NCBI GenBank assembly: GCA_025403435.1
Contig: CM046330.1
Coordinates: 13,228,239-13,292,238 of the forward strand
Direction of reading: 5' to 3'
DNA from: Artocarpus heterophyllus
Lineage: Eukaryota > Streptophyta > Magnoliopsida > Rosales > Moraceae
DNA length: 64,000 bases
Below are positions 13,282-24,100 of this stretch, piece after piece. The position numbers and the translations under genes are program-made. Every line of letters starts with the position of its first letter. Position 1 is the stretch's first letter. The notes under the pieces are model-generated. The model was given only the letters and a program-made list of their open reading frames with translations. It was not told where the DNA came from and did no database searches.

Positions 13282-13966
13282 TGTTGCAGATGTGGAGCCA
13301 AATCAAGTCGACACCCCAGCACAAAGGAAGAAAAATGGAGAAATACAGTCCACGCAAGGTAGGGAGCAAGTGCCGCGGCTCTGCCAGGAGAGCGCCGTGG
13401 CGCTGGGACAATGAAGCCTAGGCGCCAGGAGCAGAGCGCCTAGGCTGATCTCCTAGCGCCGCAGGGGAGAGACGAGCGCTGCGGCGCTGACGCGCTGTGT
13501 TGCGCAATGTTTTTTGAGTCAGAGTCGGATTCAAAGACCCTAAAAACGGGAAACCACTAGGGTTTCCCATTAGTTGCTATTTTTCTCCTCCTTTGGCTAT
13601 AAATAGACATAAGATGGCTAGGGTTAGGTGTGTGTGAAAAATGTGTGAAAATTATGAGTGGCATAATATTGTGAGAGGCAAAATTCTTGAGAGCTCCATC
13701 CTTGAGAGAAAAAAATTCCCATAGGGTGCTAGATAGAAGAGAGTTTTGGTAAGCACAATTTGTGAGTCTGTGAGAAACTGCTCTTGTAATCTGTAATCTC
13801 CTTCATCATAGTGGAATGTACAAGCGGCAGAAACAGGACGTAGTCTCAATTTTGGACGAACCTGTATAAAAATTTGGTGTCTCTTTTTCTTCTTTTCTCC
13901 TATTTATTTTCTGCAATTGTTTGTTCTTGCGATCCTTGGAATTAGGAGTCGCCTAATTCCCCAACA
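13282..13966 (+). repeat. 5' LTR of Copia element 1
   Basis: 685 bp from TGTTGCAGATG to CCCCAACA. A TATA box TATAAATAG at 13,598-13,606 marks the likely U3/R region. The segment 13,370-13,500 is a striking GC-rich patch of GGCGCC/GCCTAGGCGC palindromic words in AT-rich surroundings. Confidence 0.92.
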
Positions 13967-13968
13967 AC

Positions 13969-13980
13969 TGGTATAAGAGC
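13969..13980 (+). other. Primer-binding site of Copia element 1
   Basis: TGGTATAAGAGC, two bases after the 5' LTR. It matches the usual plant initiator-tRNA-Met primer site TGGTATCAGAGC at 11 of 12 positions. Confidence 0.85.
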
Positions 13981-14000
13981 GGAGGTTTTGATCAATAACG

Positions 14001-16648
14001 ATGACTGGAGAAGAAGGTATGGCAGCCGGCATCACCAAATTTGATGGTTCAGATTTTTCCTATTGGAGGATGCAAGTAGAAGACTACCTATACAGCAAGA
14101 AACTGCACTTGCCCTTGGGTAATAAGCCCGAAGGCATGAAGGATGAGGAGTGGAATCTCCTTGATAGACTGGTGCTCGGTGTGATCCGTTTGACCTTGTC
14201 AAAGAACGTTGCTCACAACATTGCGAAGGAGACTACTACAACAGGGATGATGAAGGCTCTGTCAGAGATGTATGAGAAGCTCTCAGCCAACAACAAGGTA
14301 CATCTCATGAAGAAGCTTTTTAATTTAAAGATGCCCGAAGGTGCCTCGGTGGTAGAGCACCTGAACAGTTTCAACACCGTCCTGAACCAATTGGTCTCGA
14401 TAGAGATTAAATTCGATGATGAGATCAATGCTCTAATCCTCTTGGCCTCATTACCGAATAGCTGGGAACCCATGAGGGTGGCTATTACAAATTCTCTTGG
14501 GAGTGCAAAATTGAAGTTTGTTGATGTCAGAAACTCTATTCTGGCGGAAGAAGTTCGCAGGAAGGACTCAGGTGAAGCCTCAATGTCGAACTCGGCCCTT
14601 AATGTTGATAATTGGGGCATGAAACTTGATAGGCAATCCAACATGGATAATGGCAGGAGAGGCAAGTCGAGGAATGGGAGAAGCAAGTCTAGGAATGGTA
14701 TGACCATGGAGTGTTGGAACTGTGGTAAGACTGGCCACATGAAAAAGAACTGCAAGGCTCTAAGGAAGAATGAAGACAAGAATAATGATGAAGCTAACGC
14801 CGCCACTGAAGAGCAACAGGATGCCTTAATCTTGTCAGTTGACAGTTCTTTTGATTCGTGGGTGATGGATTCAGGAGCATCATTCTACACCACTACACAC
14901 CGTCATGTCCTGGAGAATTACGTTGTCAGAAATCATGGTAAGGTTTATCTTGCTGATGGAGAACCTTTGGATATAGTTGGCATTGGAGATGTCAGTTTAA
15001 AAATGCCTAATGGGTCTGTGTGAAAGATTCATAAGGTGAGACACGTTCCCAAACTGATGTGTAACTTGATTTCGGTGGGGCAACTAGATGATGAAGGACA
15101 TAAAGTGACCTTCAATTGTGGAGGTTGGAAAGTCACGAAAGGAGCGATGGTTACTGCTCGGGGACGCAAGGCCGGAACTCTCTACATGAACTCTAGTTGC
15201 AGAGATACCCTAGTAGTTGTTGATGCTGCTGCCAATACCGAGCTATGGCATTATAGACTCGGTCACATGAGTGAGAAGGGTATGAAGGTGCTTCACTACA
15301 AAGGAAAACTGCCGGGTTTGAAAACTGTTGATCACAGTTTATGTGAAACCTGCATCTTTGGTAAACAAAAGAGAGTCAGTTTCTCAAAGATGGGTAGAGA
15401 GCCTAAGTCTAGGAAATTAGAGCTAGTTCACACAGATGTGTGAGGGCCTGCGCCGGTGACTTTTCTTGTGGCGCTAACTATTATGTGACGTTCATAGATG
15501 ACTCAAGCAGGAAGGTATGGGTTTACTTTCTGAAAAACAAATCTGATGTCTATGATGCTTTCAAGAGATGGAAAGCCATGGTGGAGAGCGAGACAAATTT
15601 GAAGGTGAAGTGCTTGCAGTCTGACAATGGGGGAGAGTACTTAGATGAAGATTTCAGGCGGTGTTGTGCTGAGAATGGGATAAAGATGAGGAAGACCATT
15701 CCAGGAAAACCACAACAGAATGGGGTAGCTGAGAGGATGAACATGACTTTAAATGAGCGTGCTAGAAGCATGAGGTTGCATACGGGGTTGCCAAAGATGT
15801 TTTGGGCTGAGGCAATTAACACAGCCGCTCATCTGATCAATAGAAGTCCATCCACACCGCTGAAGTTCAAGCTACCGGAAGCAGCCTGGAGCCATAAAAA
15901 GGTAGATCTCTCTTACTTGAGAGTGTTTGGTTGTGTTTCCTATGCACACATTGATTCTGCTGCTAGAAGTAAACTGGATACCAAGTCAAAGAAGTGTTTT
16001 CTGGTTGGCTATGGCGGACTTGAGTTTGGTTATCGTCTCTGGGATGACCAAAGCCGAAAGATTATCAGGAGCAAGGATGTGATATTCAATGAAGGTGTTC
16101 TGTACAAGAACAGAGACAGCACTGACTCCAGGGGTTCAAGTTTTGAAGACATGAAGCCTGAGGTGATTCCATTGAAGGATCTTCTTGAAGTGGAGGTGCA
16201 AAATCCAGAGGTTGAAGACCAGGAAAACATAGCTCCAAAAGGAAACCATAGGACTCCTGCCACATCAGTCAGGAGGTCTAGCAGGACCATTAGACCGCCG
16301 TAGAGATACTCCCCAACTCTGCATTACATCTTGTTGACCGACAGAGGTGAGCCAGAGAGCTTTGATGAAGCCGTGGAGGCTGGAGATTCGGTCAAGTGGG
16401 AGTTAGCCATGAGGGATGAGATGGGTTCCTTGAAGTCCAATCAGACATGGCAACTGACAAAGTTATCACAGGGTAAAAAGTCCTTGCATAATAAGTGGGT
16501 ATACCGGGTAAAAGATAAAAGTGCTGGCAGCAAACGATATAAGGCAAGGTGGGTTGTAAAAGGATCCAGAGATATGCTTACCAAGATGGATCCGATTGAG
16601 AAACTGAAGTTGTGTGCAACTTCAGTTGAACTTCTCCAAAAGGCGTGA
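14001..16648 (+). pseudogene. Copia gag-pol, broken and missing most of RT and RNase H
   Basis: Gag starts at 14,001 and includes a CCHC knuckle CWNCGKTGHMKKNC near 14,710-14,752. The protease has WVMDSGAS near 14,860. The pre-integrase zinc region (LWHYRLGH) is near 15,244. The integrase core is present, with FIDDSS near 15,492, SDNGGEYL near 15,621 and PQQNGVAERM near 15,709. The frame is broken by TGA at 15,021-15,023, TGA at 15,441-15,443, a one-base frameshift near 15,467 and TAG at 16,301-16,303. The RT begins (NKWVYRVK, KARWVVKG) and at about 16,562-16,572 jumps straight to the pol C-terminus (DMLTKMDPIEKLKLC). The RT catalytic core and RNase H are therefore deleted. Such a copy would depend on proteins from other elements. 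Confidence 0.9.
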
Positions 16649-16693
16649 GAAGTCGTTGCCGCTGCAGTGGGAGACATGGTGATTGATTAGTCT

Positions 16694-16706
16694 CCAAGTG
16701 GGAGAT
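16694..16706 (+). other. Polypurine tract of Copia element 1
   Basis: The purine-rich AAGTGGGAGAT immediately precedes the 3' LTR, in the position expected for plus-strand priming. Confidence 0.75.
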
Positions 16707-17423
16707 TGTTGCAGATGTGAAGCCAAATCAAGTCGACACCCCAGCACAAAGGAAAAAAAATGGAGAAATACAGTCCACGCAAGGTAGGGAGCAAGCACCG
16801 CGGCTCTGCCAGGAGAGCGTCGCAGCTCTGCCAGGAGAGCGCCGCGGCGCTGGGACAATGAAGCCTAGGCGCCAATTGGAAGAAGCCTAGGCGCCAGGAG
16901 AAGAGCGCCTAGGCGCCACAGCGCTCGTTTCGAGCGCCGCGACACTGACATGCTGTGTTACGCAATGTTTTTTGAGTCAGAGTCGGATTCAAAGACCCTA
17001 AAAAGGGGAACCACTAAGGTTTTCCATTAGTTGCTATTTTTCTCCTCCTTTGGCTATAGATAGACATAAGGTGGCTAGGGTTAGGTGTGTGTGAAAAGTG
17101 TGTAAAAATTGTGAGTGGCATAATATTGTGAGAGGCAAAATTCTTGAGAGCTCCATCCTTGAGAGAGAAAAATTCCCACAAGGTGTTAGATAGAAGAGAG
17201 TTTTGGTAAGCACAATTTGTGAGTGTGTGAGAAACTGCTCTTGTAATCTGTAATCTCCTTCATCATAGTGGAATTTGCAAGCGGCAGAAACAGGACGTAA
17301 TCTCAATTTTGGACGAACCTGTATAAAAATTTGGTGTCTCTTTTTCTTCTTTTCTCTTATTTATTTTTTGCAATTGTTCGTTCTTGTGATCCTTGAAATT
17401 AGGAGTCGCCTAATTCTCCAACA
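16707..17423 (+). repeat. 3' LTR of Copia element 1
   Basis: 717 bp from TGTTGCAGATG to CTCCAACA. It is longer than the 5' LTR mainly because a CTCTGCCAGGAGAGCG block and a GAAGCCTAGGCGCC block are each present twice. Its TATA box is altered to TATAGATAG (17,055-17,063). Confidence 0.92.
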
Positions 17424-17550
17424 ACAATATCATAAAGACTTTTTTTCTTTAATAAAAAAAAGATGTCATAAGTGAAATTTCCCGATGTCACAGAATACAC
17501 ATTAGAATTTTTTTGATAGAAAATAAACAAAAAAAGAGTAAAATAGTTAG

Positions 17551-17551
17551 A

Positions 17552-17584
<33 letters not shown>
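17551..17584. repeat. (ATT)n microsatellite
   Basis: About eleven uninterrupted TTA/ATT units just downstream of the Copia element. Confidence 0.9.
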
Positions 17585-17585
<1 letters not shown>

Positions 17586-18833
17586 TGTGAGGAACTCGTA
17601 ATGTCGTATGGCACATTATTTCGTAGCCGTAAATTGACGTTAAAAGTGGTTATGAAATTGTACACTTTATGATGTGTTTGGTTTTTGAGTTCAAACTCAT
17701 TAATTTTAATTTAAATAAAGTAAAACTTTTATATATTATAGTATAACGTAAAAATGTATTATAATATAAAACTCTCATATGTTATAATATTTTTAATTTT
17801 CACTCTCACTTTTAACTCACTTTTTCACTATTGACATTGTAACATAAAAGACGAGTATCTATACAATATTAAAAGTGCCTTGGGCATTTACGTTTTTTGT
17901 TTAGGGACAATTCATTAGGAACAATTCGGCCTTGTTTCTTTTTTTCTTTTTTCTTTTTTGCTTTTTGTCATCTGTTTTTTAAGAAAAAAAAACTAATTTT
18001 TTCTTTTTCATTCCAATCCTTTTTTTTTTCAAATATATCATTAACAAAATTTTTCTTTTTTTTTTTCTTTTGCTTCTTGATTACTTTATTGTTTTGTTCC
18101 TATCAAAATAACTTCTTTCAAATTTACCTTTGATTGTTTTACAAGTTTGTTTTCTATATGTTTATTTAGAATATTTTTTTCCCTTTTCTTTGCCCTATTA
18201 AACTGTGTTGTTGGGTTTTCTAATTAACCTACTACAACAATTTTTGTCCTTAATGTGGCTTCTTTTAAAAATTTTTCACGTCATCTTTTCAGCTATTTTT
18301 TAATAAATGTATTCTCCCAAAGTTTTCTTCTTGAGATAATGGAAATGCTCTTTTCCTTACTTTGCTCTTATTAACATAATTTTTTTCATGTGACCCATGT
18401 TAATTTTTTTATTTTTTTCATTCTGCCAAAGATCTTCTATAGCGTCATCATTTTTTAATGTTTTTTTTTTAGTTTCTTTCCTATATGTTCCTATTGAAAT
18501 ATATTTGTTTAGATGTGTTTCTATTTAATTCTTTTTCTTTATGTAATATTTATTATTTTAAGCATCCGTTTGATACTTTGGTTTGAACTAATTAGTTACA
18601 ACTAATTACAGTATAAAACTCTTAGTTGCTACAATCAAAAGCAAAAAAATTACTAAATATAAAACTCTTATATGTTATAGTTTTTATACTTAAAATATTA
18701 GTTTTAATTAAACTGTCAACTGGCCTATAATTGCAATATTTATAAAGATATTTGTGTTGCTTGCAGATTAAGCAACACTAACTTGAACCTTTTTCCTTTA
18801 AATTAAAAAAAAAAAAAGGGTGATCAAAACTAA

Positions 18834-19011
18834 GGGGGTGTTTGGCAGTAGTAGAAACCACTCAGTTCTCACCACAATCTCAGTTATGAACAGTGTAAAG
18901 CTCTCACATGCTACAATAACAATAAAAAAAAATGCTACAGTATAAAACTCTCACATGCTACAATAAAAATTGTTCTCATCACTGGTTCCTACCACTCTTT
19001 TAAACAGACTA
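18834..19011. mobile_element. Tourist-like MITE
   Basis: 178 bp bounded by TAA (18,831-18,833 and 19,012-19,014). The left end is GGGGGTGTTTGGCAG; the right end read in reverse is TAGTCTGTTTAAAAG, a weak inverted match. Internally the word CTCTCACATGCTACAATAA is repeated (about 18,900 and 18,945). Confidence 0.5.
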
Positions 19012-19293
19012 TAAATAAAATAACAGAGTCTCCAAAATGTCTCCCCACGTGCTCACATGGTGTTCAACTAGTCGATAGAAAGGCCGTGCACATGATGATG
19101 TCATGTCGCACAAATTCTGATTGTATTGGCTGTTGAGCGAGATGGGTAGCGCGAAAATGATGTCGTTTGGACGAAATCAAGTCGCATCAAGATGATGTCG
19201 TATGGACACCGTAATGTCCGCTCCACGTTTTGGCTAGAGAGAGAAAGCAAGTAGTGGTTTAACATCAACGGTAGGGTTTACATAGAGGAAGTA

Positions 19294-20993
19294 ATGGGAG
19301 GAAAAGGAAGAAATAGGAGAGAGAAAAAGTACAGAGCAGCACATGGAGGAGTCTACTCTCGGCTTCCGCCACCCCCTGATTTTTCCCAAGTCGACGCTTT
19401 GCCCTCTAAGCTCCGCAAGCTCATCTCTTTCACTTCTTCTCTTTCCCAAGGTCCTTTTTTTTTTTTTTCTCATTTGATTTTAGGAAAAAAATTATACTTT
19501 TTGATATATATATATATATATATATGTATTTATAATTACTGCCTAATTTCCATTTTCTACATAATTTTCGAATTACTCGCGTCAACCAATTGTAAATGTG
19601 GTCATTTGGTTTTTGCCAGGGTCTGGCAAGGAATCGAAGGATGCTTAGAAGAAGAGGAAGAATGAAGATGGTGCTTCTGATTGGGTAAGCCCTAACTTTT
19701 TCTTTGGTATTTTATTTTTTACAAAGCTGTTTTTGAAGTTTAACAGATGTGGGCATCAAATTGGGGGAGGAGACACAAATTGATTTATATAGTTTGTTAC
19801 AAGAATAAGGGCGTTTGTTTTTGCTGAAAAAGTGTTTGTCAAATTTTAAACTTTTGAATAATAAATTTGGCTTGCATTTTTGTTAGAAATGAGTCATGAT
19901 ATACTCAGTTTCATGTTTGAATCTCTTGCTTTTGATGGACATATGCATATCTATTGATTGTTGACTTAGGCGATAGATTGATATTTTAGTGGTTTATATT
20001 ATTGTTGAAGTTTATTAACCATTTGGGCGATCGATTTTTTTTTTTTTTCCTCTTTATCTACGATTTCATCTCATAAAGTTTGCTAGTTGGAGTGTGCAAA
20101 TTGATTTGTTTGGTCTCATATGCGTACTTTAGAAGTCTCTTCCTAAGCATGAAATCATCTCAGAATCTGCTGGGATCAAAGTTGCAAATGTGATGATGGC
20201 TCAAGAAACCGATGACGGTGATGACTCTGTAAAGAATAGCGCGAGTGAAAAGAAAAAGTAAAAGAGAAAGAGAAAGCAAGTAGAGGACCTCCGCTTTGAA
20301 GCCTTGGATAAATCAGGCATAAGTTTTTAAGAGACGGAAGCGCAAGAAAAAGGAAGCATTTTAAGTATGACAATTATTGTTCATTTGGATTAGGTTTCTG
20401 TTAAATCTTTAGGCCAATTATTCAGCTTTTTCACTACTTAAAGTACAAATTTGGTATTTCAATAGTGTTTTGTTGCGAAGAAAAGATAGTAAAACTCAAT
20501 CTAGTTACCTCATATTCTCTTTCCATAGTGCTTCCAAGTAAATTAATTAACAGGATTAGCGATTTGCACAACTTAAATCGTTTTTAAGTTGGATCAAACA
20601 TGCTATATTTAGTTGATAAACGACCATATTTTCGTGTTTAGATACTTCGAAGCTAAAAAGAATAAAAACAAAAAAGCCAAGACAGAAGATAAACTTGACT
20701 TCCCGGGACGCGAGGAGATCAAATTTGGAGATACAGTCCAAGCTCCTCCAAAGTTGGCTGCAACTTCCAAGGTAGTATTATGAATTCTTGCTGAACATGA
20801 CATGATTTATCTCTTCCAACTTCTGATTGTTATTTCTCTTTGCTGTGTTACGCAGGCGTTGAACGGTACACAAGATGCCTCGAAGGAGCGAGTTAGGTTA
20901 CAGGCTATAGAGGAATACAGGAAATGCAGAGGATGGACCTCAAGGCCAGGAATTCATCTTCCCTCTCCTGTAACCGGAATAACGGACTCGTAG
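19294..20993 (+). pseudogene. CCDC137-like nucleolar-type protein gene, five exons, disabled
   Basis: The exon structure is readable: 19,294-19,450; 19,620-19,684; 20,133 to about 20,351; 20,642-20,771; 20,856-20,993, with GT donors and AG acceptors at most borders. The N-terminus MGGKGRNRREKKYRAAHGG, the lysine-rich middle and the C-terminal blocks FPGREEIKFGDTVQAPPKL and RPGIHLPSPVT match a plant family that I recognise as related to animal CCDC137, a small basic nuclear/nucleolar protein; the assignment is from memory. Lesions: an in-frame TAG at 19,646 in exon 2, TAA at 20,259 in exon 3, a one-base insertion in the T run near 20,324-20,328, and no good donor at the expected end of exon 3. 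The last two exons are open and well preserved, so decay may be recent, or a different splice form may be used. The next element, a Gypsy LTR, begins about 290 bp past the stop. Confidence 0.7.
19503..19525. repeat. (TA)n microsatellite in intron 1 of the pseudogene
   Basis: About ten uninterrupted TA units. Confidence 0.85.
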
Positions 20994-21806
20994 TACCATT
21001 TACGATGTCATCCGTATTATTCGCGTTTTTTTTCACTTGCATGAGATCTCTTAATCAAGAGCTTGTGCATATGGTTTTGTTGGTTCTCGGTGCCATAAAA
21101 TTTTGTAGTCTATATAGGAAGAAGAAGTAGGGGTTCGGATTCTCTGTGCAGATTTCATACATGGAAAGGCCGTTAATTGTTTTATCATGTTGACAAAGAG
21201 TGACTTGTTAATTTTTCTTCAATACCATCGTCCTAAAACAGTTTTGTTCTCCTGTTTCTCATTGCTTATGCTTAATTAGTCGTTGCCAGTAATATTTGCT
21301 ACATTTATTATGATTGTGTAAAACATGATAATTTAAAAAAAAATTGTTGTATTTAAAATTACTGAGTTGCCCTCGTAATTTCATTATTTACAAAAAAAAA
21401 AATACCATCAAACTTTTTAATTATTTTAATATTTTAAAATCGTATTATTTATATTAAAATCTAATTTAATATATTTTATATCAGAATAAAATTCCTATAT
21501 ATTTTTTATTTCATTGTTATTTTATAATTTATTAAAATTAAATTAGAAAATTTATATTTACAATTTTAGTATGTTAATAATTATGGCACATTAATAAAAA
21601 TAAATGATAAATTAACACAATTAAAAATTAAGATTTAAGTTAAAGTATGGTTACTTTATACGTTTTAGGATAATAGCGTACTTAGAGCTTATGTGGTGAA
21701 TTGTGTAAGCTGAAAATTATCAGTGGATATTTGTGGAAATGTAGGGATTCTATTATTCATCTTTTATGAGGTTTTAATAAATTAAAATTTAGTTGTTTTA
21801 TGTTGC

Positions 21807-21807
21807 A

Positions 21808-21839
<32 letters not shown>
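21807..21839. repeat. (TA)n microsatellite in the 5' LTR
   Basis: About fifteen TA units. The 3' LTR has only a short ATATTTATATGG at the corresponding site, so the tract expanded after insertion. Confidence 0.85.
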
Positions 21840-21841
<2 letters not shown>

Positions 21842-22067
21842 TATTTTGAATGTATATGATTATATTTATAATATGACGATGTAGAACTCGTCCTGTATTG
21901 TACAGCGAGGAACATAATGATTTAAAAAATGTTGTAAATTGAGAAACATGGTTAAAAAAACTGACTATAAATAACAATTTAATATAAATGAATGGTGAGA
22001 TGTAAAGATGACGGCGGTTACGTCCTTGGGCATGAATACCCTAAAAGGTAAAATAAGGGGAGGTGAT

Positions 22068-24100
22068 TGTTGGAAACAAAGTGCGCAGCGGAATTTTTAA
22101 AATTTTTCATCAGAGTATTTTCCAAAACACAAGTTTGACATGTTATATGTATAAATTAAACAGATCTTACTAACCTCAGTGTGCCGAAGAACCTCCGCGA
22201 CCTGTGTAGAGAAGTAACGTTCCAGAAGAGCCTCAACCAACTGGTCTTCTTTGCTATTCTCTATCCACAACCGGAGTGAGTGTGGGCTCACACGTACAGC
22301 TCTTCCACCAGTGACTCTCCTTCCAACCAATAGAGAGAACCCAAAGCTAGTGTTCGTGATTTGTGAACAAAAGCTCTCAGGGAGTTTTTAGATGCTCACT
22401 AGAAGAGTATCACTCTTAATCTCTCAAATTGATCTGAGTAAATCATTAGACTCACTCCCTTTTTATACCTATTGGTCCTTGGGGTCAGTCCATATCAGAT
22501 TAGGTCTCAAAAATCGAAACAGAATCAAGTTCGGATCAATATCTGATAAGATACGCGTGAAAAACGCGTAATCTTAACTGTCGCGGTCGGCATGCCGAAC
22601 TGTGAGATAGGCAGGCCGAACTGGCCAGTTCAGCAGGCCGAACTTTCTAATCGGCAGGCCGAACTGCCGAGAAAAAATCTCCGCGAATCTTTTATTTTCC
22701 ACCCGAGATTCTAAAGGATAAAGTCTCAGTTTTGATTCAAATAGCCCAATAGAAAAGATATCTGATCAAAACAAACTTTATCAAGATAATCTCTAAGAAA
22801 ATAAATCAATTCACAATAATTCTACAAGTTTATCTTGTTCTAATTGTCCAAAATTAAAACAACCGATAAACAGACAAGAATTATCCGAACGCCATAATTC
22901 AACAAGTTCATCTTGAACTAATTTCTTACATAATTAATTCAACCGATAAACAGACATGAATTATTTGATTCTTATAAATTTTAAACCAATCTGATAAATT
23001 CGACATAAGTCACCAATTATTGGAAAAGCACGCCGTGTCGTTACAGGATTTTGTGAGCTAGCAAAGGGGACCAAAATGGACCTATAAAGTTCAAGCTCAT
23101 GATAATTATGAAACCCAATATCCCAGATATACATTTCACAATTATCAACTCCAACGCTACTCCACTAAAAGCTTGGAGCTGCACTCTCGAACTTTATAGA
23201 ATTACGAAGCTCGTGTAGCTAAGTCTCCATGACATATCATAGTGTATCGCATCCCCATATGATCATCCATAATCGGCTTAAGGACAAGTTCTGTCTTACC
23301 TTCCCGATTATTTTTATCTTACGTTCCATTGTCTCACCATTAGAAAACTTACCATCCAAAGATAGTATACCATTCGGTTACACCTATGTATCCAAATGGT
23401 TGAGCGCTCCAGTTTTTCAATTACAGGACAACGCATATAAGAGGATATCATTACTCCTAAAGAGGAGCTATGGATTCCATATCTATGAATAACAAGTCTA
23501 CGCTATCAAGAGTCATGCCTCCAACGTACCGGCATGCATGCCACTATAGAGATGTGGGAGTCACCCATTGGTACATCAAAAGACACAAGTCGAGACAACG
23601 GGCCCATTATTCATCTCAGGATTAAGATACAATACAAATGATTGTCTAAAGTGAATCGATTTGCCAAGACAGAATTATTAATCCAAATCAATTCACTTTA
23701 TGTCCCGATCCAACACATCGTCACCTATGACAACGCGCCAATGTTTCTATTCACGGAGTCCAACTCCGATGGCCAAGACAAACCATCTCCCAAAAGGGAT
23801 ATAGACAACATAACAATCTTTACATGAATAAAGCGCCCAACTTTATTCCCTCGATTGCGGATCATATATTTTAGACCATCACCTTAAGAGTCGTGTCTAC
23901 CGCATAATCATCCCATCATATGCCCAACTCTTAAGGTTTAGACTGACAGTCTCAGACTACTGTTTGCTTATCATACATTCAACAAATATGAACGTAAAGA
24001 GGACAATATTTGGTATATATAAATGAATAAATTCTTTATTGATAAAAATGTCTCCAAAAACGTATTACATTTTTACTCCTTAGAGCATACATGTCTAACA
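22068..24100 (-). mobile_element. 2,033-bp solo LTR nested in the Gypsy 5' LTR
   Basis: Flanked by perfect 5-bp duplications GTGAT (22,063-22,067 and 24,101-24,105). The ends are TGTTGGA and TCTAACA, canonical TG...CA with a short inverted repeat. There is no coding region, internal primer site or second LTR copy, so it is a solo LTR. Polarity is inferred as minus from the related split LTR at 5.5-12.5 kb, whose polypurine tract lies beyond the equivalent right end. It carries four GGCCGAACT-type repeats at about 22,585-22,670. The 3' LTR of the host element shows the uninterrupted sequence. Confidence 0.85.

Larger units (their letters stand above)
13282..17423 (+). mobile_element. Internally deleted Copia retrotransposon (Tork/Tnt1-like)
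   Basis: A 4,142-bp element with perfect 5-bp target duplications ACAAT (13,277-13,281 and 17,424-17,428), two LTRs, a primer-binding site, a gag-pol region and a polypurine tract. It lacks most of the reverse transcriptase and RNase H. Gag and integrase resemble the Tork/Tnt1-type lineage, by recognition rather than phylogeny. It cannot move on its own, but its cis-elements are present. The two LTRs differ by substitutions and by GC-rich tandem duplications. Confidence 0.93.
17424..19293. other. Intergenic DNA with MITE-like repeats between Copia 1 and the pseudogene
   Basis: T-rich sequence with several blocks of the type TATAAAACTCTCATATGTTATAAT (near 17,770, 18,610 and 18,655), which look like diverged MITE cores. 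A Helitron-like 5' start TCTATACAATATTAAAAGTG occurs at 17,858. The T-rich 17,900-18,550 segment has no recognisable protein. Upstream of the pseudogene (19,100-19,290) the complexity rises, consistent with an old promoter. Confidence 0.45.

Noticed and set aside
14213..14806. 197-codon minus-strand open frame
   Set aside because: It lies entirely opposite the Copia gag reading frame and has no domain of its own.
17511..17600. Tandem array that could be mistaken for a CRISPR-like or satellite repeat
   Set aside because: It is a plain trinucleotide microsatellite without spacers.
19234..19473. 79-codon minus-strand frame
   Set aside because: Antisense to exon 1 of the CCDC137-like pseudogene.
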